In this document: piece by piece, positions 43,296 through 55,997 of the stretch | Position numbering within the stretch: position 1 is the first letter of the stretch | How the letters are laid out: every line of letters begins with the position of its first letter | NCBI GenBank assembly: GCA_934643145.1 | Contig: CAKUBM010000002.1 | Coordinates: forward strand, 62,001-126,000 | From: an uncultured Collinsella sp. | GTDB lineage: Bacteria; Actinomycetota; Coriobacteriia; Coriobacteriales; Coriobacteriaceae | Length of the DNA stretch: 64,000 bases | Direction of reading: 5' to 3' | Position numbers and translations under genes: made by a program | Notes under the pieces: generated by a model | Seen by the model: only the letters and a program-made list of their open reading frames with translations | What the model was told of the DNA's origin: nothing | Database searches by the model: none

Positions 43296-44126
43296 CTATT
43301 CCACAGGCAGGGCCGGCATGGCCGTCGTGGCCGCCGGATCCTCGCCGGCACCGTCTACGAGCGGCAGCGCGCTTTCGTGCGCCGACCCAGTCGGAGCCGT
43401 TGCCGCGCCGCCGAAGACGGCCGCGGAGGCCTCGTGGTTCTCGACAACCGCGCCCTCGGTATCAATCGCTACCTGGGGCTCGTCTTCAAAGTTGGGGACG
43501 CCCTGGGGCTCAGCTGCCGGCTCGGCGGTCGCATCGGCAACGGGCTCGGCGTCGACCGGCACATCGCCCTCGTCAGCACCCTCGTCCTCGGCAACGTCCT
43601 CGCCATTCGCGGCGGCGACAGCCTCGTGCGGATCCTTGCCCTCGGCCTCGGCACGCATACCCAAAACCAGGTTGCGCAGGCCCGCGACCGTGCCCTCCAC
43701 ATCGGGGGCGGGCTGGTCGGCGTGCAGGTAAGCCCAATCCATCATGAAGGTGGCAGACGACAGCGCGCCGATGGCCAGCGCATCGTCGGAACACGAAAGC
43801 TCAACCTCAAAGACGCGCTCGTCGTGCTCACTCACGCGGGTGCGGCCGCACGAGATATTGCCGGCAAGGCCGGTCTCGTTCATCAGCTCGACCGACACGT
43901 GCTCCAGCAGGTGGCAGAGCTCAGTCTGACCCATGCAATCCTGGAACTCGCGGCCCGAATCGCCCAGGCACAGATGCTTGGCAATCGCCGGCACCAGATA
44001 GTACACGCGCGCCGTGGCCTCGATATCCTCCGAGGTCATGAGCGGCATGCCGGGGTTCACCAGCACGTGCGCGCAGATCTTATCCTCGCTGACGGTGACC
44101 TTAAGGATGTTGAACAGGCCTGCCAT
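43296..44126 (-). CDS. Protein with cyanophycin-synthetase-N-like domain and acidic tail
   Basis: 276 aa, ATG behind GGGGAGAG. Residues 1-150 include QTELCHLLEHVSVELMNETG, then GRTRVSEHDERVFEVELSC and a helix (ALSSATFMMDWAYL). This order resembles the N-terminal domain of cyanophycin synthetase (HLIEHVALELQ, then G.TR....VYNVVFEY). The ATP-grasp and ligase domains are absent. Residues 160-276 are an acidic, Ala/Pro/Glu-rich disordered tail. It follows the CorC-like gene by 24 bp. The similarity is from memory of the family and the function is unknown. Confidence 0.7.
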   Translation of the reverse strand: MAGLFNILKVTVSEDKICAHVLVNPGMPLMTSEDIEATARVYYLVPAIAKHLCLGDSGREFQDCMGQTELCHLLEHVSVELMNETGLAGNISCGRTRVSEHDERVFEVELSCSDDALAIGALSSATFMMDWAYLHADQPAPDVEGTVAGLRNLVLGMRAEAEGKDPHEAVAAANGEDVAEDEGADEGDVPVDAEPVADATAEPAAEPQGVPNFEDEPQVAIDTEGAVVENHEASAAVFGGAATAPTGSAHESALPLVDGAGEDPAATTAMPALPVE

Positions 44127-44150
44127 AACTCTCCCCTACTCGTCCTTGTC

Positions 44151-45524
44151 CTACTCGTCGCCATCGTGCGGGTCGGCAAGACCCGCACCCGACGCCGCCG
44201 GCTCGTCCGCCGTGGACTCGGAATCCTTCTTATCGGTTTCGGCCGGAGCGATCACGCGAATGAGCGAGATGCGCTGGCCACGCATCGACTGCACCTTAAA
44301 CTTGTACCCCGCGACCTCAAACACCTCTCCGATGTCGGGCACCGAGTCGCAAAGCTCCAAAATCCAGCCGGCGATGGTCTCATAATCATCGCTTTCCTCG
44401 AGCGGCCAACCAAGCTCAATCGCATCATCGCACGAAAAACGCCCATCGACGAGCCACTCGCGGCGCGAGAGGCGCGTGAGGTACTTGTTGTCGGGGTCGA
44501 ACTCGTCCTCAATCTCGCCGACGATCTCCTCGACGATGTCCTCGATGGTGATGATGCCGGCCGTGCCGCCGTACTCGTCCACGACCACCACGATCTGGTC
44601 GTGCGAGGTCTGCATCTCGGAAAGCAGCGGCAGGATGTCCTTGGTATCGGGCACAAAGGTGGCGTCGCGCAAAAAGTCGGCAATGGGTTGGTCGCCCTTG
44701 CCGTCGAGCGCGGGCTGGATCAGGTCCTTGATATGCGCGATGCCCGCCACGTTGTCGGGATCCTCATGGTAGACGGGGATGCGGCTAAAGCCGGTCTGGC
44801 GCATGGTGGATAGCACGCTGGCGACCGTCTCGTCGTCCTCGCACATGGTGGTGTCCACGCGCGGCACCATGACCTCGCGGGCAACGGTGTCGCCCAGGTC
44901 GAAGATCTCGTGGATCATGCGCTTTTCCTCGTCGAGCAGGTCGTCCTGCTCCGAGACCATGTACTTGATCTCTTCCTCCGAGACGTTCTGGCGGTCATCG
45001 GCGCTCTTGATGCGCAGGATGCGGGCCAGGCCGTCGGAGCAAGCGCCGGTCAGCCACACGAGCGGGCGGGCGATCTTCTGGAACACGGAAAGCGGCCCCA
45101 CGACCTGCTTGGACACGCCCTCGGCGTTGGCCAGGCCAATGCGCTTGGGCACGAGCTCGCCGATCACGATGGACACAAAGGCGACCGCGACGGTAATGAT
45201 GACCGGAGCCAGACCGCGCGCGATAGCGGAGAGCGGCGCGATGCCAAAGCTCATGAGCCACGTGGCGAGCGGGTCGGACAGGCTCGTCGAGGCGACGGCA
45301 GACGAGGCGAAGCCCACGAGCGTGATGGCGACCTGAATGGTGGCCAGTAGCTGGTCGGAGTCGGCGGCGAGCTTAATGGCGCGCTCGGCACGCTTGTCGC
45401 CCTCCTCGGCCTCGTGCTCCAGCACGGCGCGCTTGGCCGTGGTGAGGGCCATCTCGGACATAGAGAAATAGCCGTTGATGAGGGTCAAAACGAGGGTGGT
45501 GATAAGGGAGATGGTTATGTCCAT
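44151..45524 (-). CDS. CorC/HlyC-type (CNNM) transporter-associated protein
   Basis: 457 aa from the ATG at 45524 (MDITIS). DUF21/CNNM membrane domain of about four helices (1-190; NGYFSMSEMALTTAKRA), two CBS domains (about 205-330; VPRVDTTM, GFSRIPVYHED, VDEYGGTAGIITIEDIVEEIVGEIEDE), and a C-terminal CorC_HlyC domain (345-430). Such proteins are linked to Mg2+/Co2+ efflux. GGAGG is about 15 nt before the start, longer than usual. With the MgtE and Nramp-like genes nearby this makes a third Mg2+-related locus within 8 kb. Confidence 0.92.
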   Translation of the reverse strand: MDITISLITTLVLTLINGYFSMSEMALTTAKRAVLEHEAEEGDKRAERAIKLAADSDQLLATIQVAITLVGFASSAVASTSLSDPLATWLMSFGIAPLSAIARGLAPVIITVAVAFVSIVIGELVPKRIGLANAEGVSKQVVGPLSVFQKIARPLVWLTGACSDGLARILRIKSADDRQNVSEEEIKYMVSEQDDLLDEEKRMIHEIFDLGDTVAREVMVPRVDTTMCEDDETVASVLSTMRQTGFSRIPVYHEDPDNVAGIAHIKDLIQPALDGKGDQPIADFLRDATFVPDTKDILPLLSEMQTSHDQIVVVVDEYGGTAGIITIEDIVEEIVGEIEDEFDPDNKYLTRLSRREWLVDGRFSCDDAIELGWPLEESDDYETIAGWILELCDSVPDIGEVFEVAGYKFKVQSMRGQRISLIRVIAPAETDKKDSESTADEPAASGAGLADPHDGDE

Positions 45525-45637
45525 CGGGAGTTTCTCGAACCTCCAAGATTCGGGACGTTGGCAGGAGACGTAGTTGGCGGATAAGACGGTTGCGCCCGAC
45601 GGCCACCTGGGCGGATCCGCGGGCACAGGCTCGGTCG

Positions 45638-46321
45638 TTAGATTACGAAGAGGATCACCGCCATGAACTGGAAGATGCTACCGGCGAGCACCCACAGGTG
45701 AAACACGCTGTGCAGGTAGCGCACGTTTTTGGCGATGTAGAACGGCACGCCCACGGTGTAGCACACGCCGCCGACGGCGAGCAGCGCCAACGCGACGGGA
45801 TTCAGCAGCGCCACGAGCGCAGGCAGCTTAAAGACAACGAGCCAGCCCATTAGCAGGTAGACCAGGCCGCTTACCCAGTGCGGCTGACGCTCGCGCAAAA
45901 AGCACTCGAGCGCGATGCCAATGATGGCGATGGCCCATACGGCAAAGAACAGCGCGGCACCGCCGTCGTCTGCCAACGTGATAAGGCAAAACGGCGTATA
46001 GCTGCCCGCAATGAGCAGGTAGATGCAGCTGTGGTCGATGATGCGGAATACGCGCTTGGCGCGCTCGGGCTGAATCGCGTGATAGAGCGTGGAGGCCAGG
46101 TATTCGAGGATGATGCTGACACCGTAGACGATCGCCGCGGCCATATGTGCCGGGCCGCCACCGCGCAGGGCAGCGAATACGATCAGAAGTACGAGGCCCG
46201 CGATGCCCAGCAGGCAGCCGACACCATGGGTGACGGAGTTCATGATCTCCTCGCCCACCGTGTACTGCGGAACGGCCGCGGCCTTAGGTCGCGGCTTAGA
46301 ACTGTCGCTCGAATCGGACAT
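45638..46321 (-). CDS. Hemolysin III family membrane protein (PAQR/YqfA-like)
   Basis: 227 aa from the ATG at 46321 (MSDSSD) behind GGAGG; ATG at 46342 is possible but lies over that site. Seven helices after an about 25-residue tail. Family motifs: EEIMNSVTHGVG, SIILEYLASTLYHAI, FRIIDHSCIYLLIAGSYTPF and the late HSVFHLWVLAGSIFQF; the conserved His and Asp residues are present. Integral membrane protein, possibly a hydrolase-like or lipid-acting protein; despite the family name, hemolytic activity should not be assumed. Confidence 0.92.
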   Translation of the reverse strand: MSDSSDSSKPRPKAAAVPQYTVGEEIMNSVTHGVGCLLGIAGLVLLIVFAALRGGGPAHMAAAIVYGVSIILEYLASTLYHAIQPERAKRVFRIIDHSCIYLLIAGSYTPFCLITLADDGGAALFFAVWAIAIIGIALECFLRERQPHWVSGLVYLLMGWLVVFKLPALVALLNPVALALLAVGGVCYTVGVPFYIAKNVRYLHSVFHLWVLAGSIFQFMAVILFVI

Positions 46322-46507
46322 GCCGGTTACATCCTCCAACATAAATAGTTCTCAACACTATATCAAAGCGTCTGAGTACGTGCGAAATTTGCACCTTACG
46401 TGACCCTTTGTTTACCCATTCTTTGCTTGTTGACGCATCAACGGTGAACATCCATAATGCGCTTGCATTAAATGTTGACATATAAACATCTTATAGGAGA
46501 GCGGTTT

Positions 46508-47473
46508 ATGGCTGAAAATAAACGTCCTCATCAGGGCCTTAAGATAGCCTGCATCGCCGTGGCGGTGCTCGTTGTCGCACTACTCGGATTTGCCGGCAAC
46601 TTTTTGTTCGACTTCGCGCTGAACCCTCGCGCTCCATACACCATGAAGATGATGCAGGACGGCAAGAATGCCGAAAAGGGCGAGCAGATGGATGCCGAGG
46701 AGACCGAAGCGCGGGCTTGGTTTAAGCAGAACCGCGAGAGCAGCAGTCTTACCGCAGATGACGGGACTGAACTAGCTGCCTGGTATTTCGCGGCATCGGA
46801 GAACACGCACGATTATGCCGTCTGCCTGCATGGATATACGAACGAGCCCATCGGTATGGCCCGATACGTCAAGCGCTTCCACGACCGCGGCATGAACGTG
46901 CTCGCGCCCGCCGCCCGCGCCCACGAGCGCTCCGGCGGTGACTATATCGGCATGGGCTGGCCCGAGCGACTCGATGTCGTCGCGTGGATCGGGCGGATTG
47001 TTGCGGCAGACCCCAAGGCGCGCATCCTGGTCTTTGGTGAGTCGATGGGCGCGGCAACCGCTATGAACGTGGCGGGGGAATCTCTACCGGCAAACGTGAA
47101 GTGCATTATCGAGGACTGCGGCTATACGAGTGTTTGGGACGAGTTTTCCCTGCAGCTCAAGGACGTATTTGGCTTGCCCAGTTTTCCGCTGCTCGATGTG
47201 GCCAATCTGGTGTGCAACGTGCGCGAGGGCTACGATTTTCATGAGGCCAGCAGCGTGGAGCAGCTCAAGCACGCAAAGGTCCCCATGCTATTTATCCATG
47301 GTGACCAGGATACCTTTGTGCCGTACAGCATGCTCGACCAAAACTACGACGCGTGCGCCAGCAAGGTAAAGCAAAAGCTCACTGTCCACGGCGCCGCCCA
47401 CGCCAAGAGCGCACAGGTCGACCCCGAGCTCTACTGGAACACGGTCAACGACTTCCTCGACGCTAACTTTTAG
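46508..47473 (+). CDS. Membrane-anchored alpha/beta hydrolase
   Basis: 321 aa from the ATG at 46508 behind ATAGGAGAG. One N-terminal helix (10-32) anchors it, then an alpha/beta hydrolase: VCLHGYTNEP (oxyanion strand), VFGESMGAA (nucleophile Ser), FIHGDQDTFVP (Asp) and HGAAHAKS (His), a complete triad. Similar to the cell-wall-facing hydrolases annotated BAAT/DUF1749-like in Firmicutes. It diverges from the hemolysin III gene. The substrate is probably a lipid or ester; not determined. Confidence 0.88.
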   Translation: MAENKRPHQGLKIACIAVAVLVVALLGFAGNFLFDFALNPRAPYTMKMMQDGKNAEKGEQMDAEETEARAWFKQNRESSSLTADDGTELAAWYFAASENTHDYAVCLHGYTNEPIGMARYVKRFHDRGMNVLAPAARAHERSGGDYIGMGWPERLDVVAWIGRIVAADPKARILVFGESMGAATAMNVAGESLPANVKCIIEDCGYTSVWDEFSLQLKDVFGLPSFPLLDVANLVCNVREGYDFHEASSVEQLKHAKVPMLFIHGDQDTFVPYSMLDQNYDACASKVKQKLTVHGAAHAKSAQVDPELYWNTVNDFLDANF

Positions 47474-47638
47474 GCAAATAGCGGAGTCTGGAGATTTATC
47501 TAACCCCCCTTTTTTCGGAAGTATGCGGCAAAATCTGGAACTGCCGACCAGACTGCAGTTTTACCAACAATTTATCAGGGGTTTTGTTGCCAAAAAACGG
47601 TTTGTGGTCGGTGGTATTCGATTTTTCACCGCACTGCC
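47468..47638. repeat. ~170-bp dispersed repeat (copy 1)
   Basis: Shares with 55743-55916 the opening CTTTTTAGGC, the words TTTTCGGAAGT, TTACCAA, CAGGGGTTTT, and the block CGGTTTGTGGTCGG. The ends are inverted repeats in the other copy and degenerate here. It occupies most of the 308-bp gap 47474-47781; nothing else is seen there. Confidence 0.65.
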
Positions 47639-47781
47639 AATGCGATGCAGGCGGCGGGGTGCGTGCTTGAGCGCTCTCGCGAGTACCCGAACCGCGGCGA
47701 AAGCCGCTATGTGCGGGTATATCTCGAATGTGACATTCCTGAAGGTTTGGAGGTGAGCCGCCATGATTGAAATTGATGGCA

Positions 47782-48159
47782 TCAGTACCGCACCTCAGTG
47801 CAATGGGAAAAGAAGCATCGCCATGTGAAAAAAGCCAGCTCGGGAAGGGTGTAGAGCACACTTGGCGCTCGCTTTGGAGGCGCGATGCCCGGCTGGTCGT
47901 CTTGCGGGTCGTGGACCACGTACCAGCTGTTTTTGTAATGGCAGACCTCGCGGGCAGTGTCGTTTTTGAGAACCACACGCCAAGATTCGCAAACATGGTC
48001 GTTTTCCATCGCCCAGGAGCGCGGAGTGTACGATTCGATCTCTTTGAATAGATAGATGGCGCCGTCGTACCACTTGATGCCCCAGGGGACGTACTCGCCG
48101 TCGGGACGGCATTCGAGCAAGGCCGTGACTAGGCGGATGGTTTTAGAGTCTGCGGACAA
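47782..48159 (-). CDS. Hypothetical protein
   Basis: 125 aa. Start is TTG at 48159 with GGGAGGCGCC just upstream. Aromatic-rich (VPWGIKWYDGAIYLF, ENDHVCESWRVV, YKNSWYVVHDP), no signal or helix, no family recognised. The ribosome binding site lies in one arm of an 11-bp hairpin (48164-48209). The length and NTG start make it less certain than its neighbours. Confidence 0.55.
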   Translation of the reverse strand: MSADSKTIRLVTALLECRPDGEYVPWGIKWYDGAIYLFKEIESYTPRSWAMENDHVCESWRVVLKNDTAREVCHYKNSWYVVHDPQDDQPGIAPPKRAPSVLYTLPELAFFTWRCFFSHCTEVRY

Positions 48160-48163
48160 AGGC

Positions 48164-48209
48164 GCCTCCCGTGCAATACGAACTTGTGTTCTATTATCGC
48201 ACGGGAGGC
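48164..48209 (-). promoter_or_regulatory. Hairpin overlapping the ribosome binding site of the hypothetical gene
   Basis: GCCTCCCGTGC (48164-48174) pairs perfectly with GCACGGGAGGC (48199-48209). In the minus-strand transcript the 3' arm contains GGGAGG, the Shine-Dalgarno of the gene starting at 48159, so folding would hide it. It could instead be an upstream terminator. Confidence 0.5.
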
Positions 48210-48317
48210 TTGTTGGGGCTGCGGGTTCTTCGGCGTACCGCGGTAATCTGGAGGTCCTGAATCAGATCAGGCAGGGAATGGTTACGCGAAGCTAGGCCGA
48301 AGAAACTCACAAGGTAT

Positions 48318-48337
48318 CGGTGATAAGGTCATCACCG
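48318..48337 (-). terminator. Small hairpin after lacG
   Basis: CGGTGAT / ATCACCG around AAGGTC, 3 bp after the lacG stop. Short and without a clear T run, so a weak terminator at best. Confidence 0.45.
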
Positions 48338-48340
48338 ACT

Positions 48341-52607
<4,267 letters not shown>

Positions 52608-52681
52608 AGAAAGCACCCTCTTTCACGAAATGGCTTGTTGCGTCCGCCGGTAGTGCCAGCTGCCGGCGGATCATTTTTAAG

Positions 52682-52990
52682 CTACTTGGACGACGCCACC
52701 AAATCCTCAGCTTGCTTGAGAACCGCCGCTCCGTCACAGCGTCCATAGGAGACGGGATCGATAACGCCAATCGGAGCATGCCCTTCAACAATCTTCGTCA
52801 CTTTGCGTAAAATATGACGCACCTGTGGACCAAGCAGCAAGACATCGAAATTACCCAGCTCATCGGAAATCTGGCCCTGCTCAACAGCCCAGATTTTATA
52901 GTCCTTACCCTGGGCCTTAGCAGCCTCCTGCATCTTGGTCACAACGAGTGATGTGCTCATTCCCGCACAGCAGGCAAGCATGATATTCAT
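52682..52990 (-). CDS. PTS lactose/cellobiose-family EIIB
   Basis: 102 aa. Active-site Cys7 in LACCAGMSTS, the ChbB/CelA signature, then the Rossmann-like fold with LLLGPQVR. It passes phosphate from EIIA to the sugar. GAGAGACC precedes the ATG. Lies between the EIIA and EIIC genes. Confidence 0.93.
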   Translation of the reverse strand: MNIMLACCAGMSTSLVVTKMQEAAKAQGKDYKIWAVEQGQISDELGNFDVLLLGPQVRHILRKVTKIVEGHAPIGVIDPVSYGRCDGAAVLKQAEDLVASSK

Positions 52991-53037
52991 GGTCTCTCTC
53001 CTTTGTTCTCACGCACTTGCGCACTTATGGACAAAAC

Positions 53038-53352
53038 TTAGTTAGTACCGTTCTTGTACAGATCGATGAATCGCTCGGCAAGATCGCTTGCGAGTATCGC
53101 CATCGTTAGATGGTCCTCTGCATGCACCAATATGATGTTCACCTCAACGGAGTTGCCGTTTGCCTCATCGCGAATAAGGTTGAACTGCACTTCATGAGCT
53201 GCATGCATCTCGTCTCGAGCCTCTTTAAGTTGGGCGTCGGCAGCTTCAAAATCGCCGTCGGCGGCAGAGTCGATCGCCATAAGAGCGGCAGACTTTGCGT
53301 TACCGGCATGCAAGATAATCTGCATCGCATCCATATATTTATCCTCGTCCAT
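53038..53352 (-). CDS. PTS lactose/cellobiose-family EIIA
   Basis: 104 aa, all helical as in LacF/ChbA. Phospho-acceptor His77 in LVHAEDHLT, and an early AGNAKSAALMAID helix. GGAGG precedes the start at 53352; follows the regulator gene by 11 bp. It accepts phosphate from HPr. Confidence 0.93.
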   Translation of the reverse strand: MDEDKYMDAMQIILHAGNAKSAALMAIDSAADGDFEAADAQLKEARDEMHAAHEVQFNLIRDEANGNSVEVNIILVHAEDHLTMAILASDLAERFIDLYKNGTN

Positions 53353-53363
53353 TGTCCCTCCTC

Positions 53364-55244
53364 CTACAGATCACAGTGTCCGTGCAATAGCTCCATCAGT
53401 GTCGAGAGACTCTGATGGCTGATCAGCGTGTCGATGTCGTGTTCACTGGTAAGCAGCTTGGCCGCTCGCTGATAAAAACCTTGGAGGTTTTTATCGCGCT
53501 TCTTGGATATGCTCAACAGGAAAACAACCTGGACATCATGAGTGTTCCAAGAAACAGGTTTATCAAGGATTCCGATGCATACGAACGTCTCATCCGTTAC
53601 CGCCTCAAAGGGATGAGGAATGGCCACGCGATTTCCGAAAGATGTCTCAGCCAGTGATTCGCGCCTCAGTACCGAGGACTCAAATGCATCAGGGATTGGT
53701 TTAACGTCGGCGATTCGTTGACAGAGTTCAGAAATGACCTCTTCCTTGCTCTCGCAGTGCATGTGGGTGAAAAACAGATCCTCAGAAAAGAACGAGTCGA
53801 TGACGTCATCCTGAATGCCGCTGTTCAGGATGTGCTGAACGTTACCGATTTCACTCTCGTCGAGAAAAGCGCTCACGTGGAAGACAGGTATATCGAGCTT
53901 CTGTCGAATCGGCACAGTGGTAAAGACATAGTCGATATCGTGCAGGCTTGCCGCGTTGAGACTTCCGGCGTCACAGGTCCTAATCGTTCCGAGCATGCCT
54001 CCGAAAGCACTTCGGTATTGATACTCCAGCAGATGCGCGCTACCGGCACCCGATGCGCAAACAATCAGAATGTTCTTCTTGCTCTGTCCGTTTTTCTGTC
54101 GCTCGAGTGCGAGAGCGAACGCAAGGGCGATATACCCTATCTCCTCCTCAGAAGGTTTTTGCCGATACTTATCGGCCAGCACGGAAGAGCTGTCCGACGC
54201 CATGGAATACGCCAACGGAAACCGTCTTTTTATATCGCCCAGCAGAGGATTGTCGAGATTCATATGGCACTTCAGTCGCACGGAAAGCGGAACGATATGG
54301 CGAGCCAGATTGAGGCACAGTTCGAAGTCTTCGCGAAAATCGAAACGGAATGACTTCCATACACGCTCAATCATCTGCGCGGCAACACCCCAGGCTTCGC
54401 CTAAGATCTCGAAACCTTCATCATCCTTCCCGTCCGTATCGACAGTCTGTTTGCCGGCGAGATGAATTGCGATGTAGGCCACCTCTTCAACCGGCATCCC
54501 AATATCAAATTGAGCTGCCACTTTTCTCGCGATGGTCTCGGCTATGGCGTATTCGCGCCGCGTCTTAATATCCTTGATCTGGAGTTGTTCCATCGGAACA
54601 TAGCAGTTGCTTCTTATGCGTTCGATTGCTACGGCGATATGAACAAGAAGATTCTGGTATGCGACCGCATTGATATGGAATTCGTTTTGCGCAAGAGATT
54701 GATCGACACACTCTGCGATTTCAACGAGGTCGCCCCCGAAAGGGGCATCCATTGCAAGGCTCGCCAAACAAAGACGGTGCATAAACTCGGGACCGATGAC
54801 TCGAACCCCATGTCTTGGTTTTCTTTCGATCTGCAACCCGAAACGACCGATATAGTCCTCGGCGGCCTTGAGATCATTCGAAATCGTCACCCTTGAAACA
54901 TATAAGGTGTCGGCAAGGCGGTCTAGTGTGACCCACCCGTTTCGATAGAGCAGTTCATTTAAAATGAAACGAATTCGACCCTCAGACGTGTCTGGCAGGG
55001 CATGGGTGCTATCGGCATCAGCTTTGAAGATCGCGTTGAACGCGTCGTTATCGCGAATCGATAACTCATATCCCTCTCCGCGTTTCATATCTATGCGCGC
55101 CGTATCATGGAAAAGCCGATTCAGCTGAGAGATGTACGTACGGATGGTACGAGTGCTCACCCCAAGCATACGGGATAAATCACTTGCAGGAACCGACGGG
55201 CTACGCCTGAGCTCCTGAATGATGTGCAACAACTTATCGTCCAC
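53364..55244 (-). CDS. LicR/ManR-type PTS-regulated transcriptional activator
   Basis: 626 aa. Two N-terminal helix-turn-helix regions (about 15-40: VPASDLSRMLGVSTRTIRTYI; about 105-130: TLDRLADTLYVSRVTISNDL), two PRD domains (about 185-390, with His residues in VAYIAIHLAG and RHIV), an EIIB-like domain (about 395-480; ILIVCASGAGSAHLLEY) and a C-terminal EIIA-like domain (490-626; with His in VAIPHPFEAVTD). Start GTG at 55244 behind GAGGAGG. PTS phosphorylation of the PRDs and EII domains sets its activity. It heads the operon it should control. Confidence 0.93.
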   Translation of the reverse strand: MDDKLLHIIQELRRSPSVPASDLSRMLGVSTRTIRTYISQLNRLFHDTARIDMKRGEGYELSIRDNDAFNAIFKADADSTHALPDTSEGRIRFILNELLYRNGWVTLDRLADTLYVSRVTISNDLKAAEDYIGRFGLQIERKPRHGVRVIGPEFMHRLCLASLAMDAPFGGDLVEIAECVDQSLAQNEFHINAVAYQNLLVHIAVAIERIRSNCYVPMEQLQIKDIKTRREYAIAETIARKVAAQFDIGMPVEEVAYIAIHLAGKQTVDTDGKDDEGFEILGEAWGVAAQMIERVWKSFRFDFREDFELCLNLARHIVPLSVRLKCHMNLDNPLLGDIKRRFPLAYSMASDSSSVLADKYRQKPSEEEIGYIALAFALALERQKNGQSKKNILIVCASGAGSAHLLEYQYRSAFGGMLGTIRTCDAGSLNAASLHDIDYVFTTVPIRQKLDIPVFHVSAFLDESEIGNVQHILNSGIQDDVIDSFFSEDLFFTHMHCESKEEVISELCQRIADVKPIPDAFESSVLRRESLAETSFGNRVAIPHPFEAVTDETFVCIGILDKPVSWNTHDVQVVFLLSISKKRDKNLQGFYQRAAKLLTSEHDIDTLISHQSLSTLMELLHGHCDL

Positions 55245-55742
55245 GGTTCCTCCTCTCGCTATTGATAATAGGAAGGAACGTTACTCGATACCACAAAGGA
55301 TATTTCCTTCCAAATGGAAGATGTCCTTATGATTGAGCAGGCGTGTATGCAAGACAAAATGCCCAAGCAGCTCTCCAGCACGGTACATCCAGTTATACGC
55401 CATACCCATGCTTTGCAAGAAAGCGCGCCACCAAAGAGGCCGCGGGGGCATTCGGCTAGGTGCGGGAACGGCCTATTTGCTCAATGTGTTCGGCTGAGAT
55501 CAGAAATCAACCCTGGCTATCAAAGTTCATTCATTCATCGTTCACGTGATGTGAAGCACGGCGACAGAAGCCGCTCGGGACAGTTTTCTAAGAATCGAAT
55601 AAATCGCCGTTGTCGAGCGAGCGCCAGCTGGTTATCCGCCGCTCGCGGTTCCAAACTGACCACTCGCAGTGGACGGCGGCAGCGTCGAAAAAATCTTTTT
55701 GAACACTCGCGCGATGGCTCGTTTTAGCTGTGAAAACTGGAC
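55245..55742. other. ~500-bp region upstream of the PTS operon
   Basis: The first 70 bp are AT-rich and should hold the operon promoter. An open frame at 55314-55727 on the plus strand lacks a ribosome binding site and coding character, so I see no gene here. Otherwise unexplained sequence, perhaps decayed. Confidence 0.4.
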
Positions 55743-55916
55743 TTTTTAGGCGAATATCGATATTTGCAGCTCTACCTGACCCCTATTTTCGGAAGTGCGG
55801 GGAAAATGCCGGGGACCCCGAGCAGACCGCTGATTTACCAAGAATTTACCAGGGGTTTTAATGCCAAAATGCGGTTTGTGGTCGGCGGTATTCAATTTCC
55901 CCGCACTTCCGAAAAG
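55743..55916. repeat. ~170-bp dispersed repeat (copy 2)
   Basis: Contains terminal inverted repeats TTTTCGGAAGTGCGGGGAAA (55786-) and its near complement at 55894-55915. About 170 bp including the upstream TTTTTAGGCGAATA, it is the better copy of the element at 47468. The copies flank the low-GC PTS operon at both sides, in the same orientation. Confidence 0.7.
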
Positions 55917-55950
55917 CCGCCCGCGAGCACCGTGCTCGCAGGCGGCTTTT
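55912..55950 (-). terminator. Intrinsic terminator of the DUF362 gene
   Basis: GCCGCC.GCGAGCAC pairs with GTGCTCGC.GGCGGC (55916-55946), followed on the minus strand by TTTT; about 48 bp after the stop. It overlaps the end of the repeat. Confidence 0.8.
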
Positions 55951-55997
55951 GCTTACGTTACGCCACAAAAGCGCTGGATATGTCCAATAGTTGGATG

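Noticed and set aside
47496..47996. 166-codon frame overlapping the repeat and the hypothetical gene
   Set aside because: It passes through the dispersed repeat and conflicts with the frame of the hypothetical gene that has a ribosome binding site.
55314..55727. 137-codon open frame upstream of the PTS operon
   Set aside because: No ribosome binding site, odd composition and no recognisable domain; kept only as an unexplained gap.
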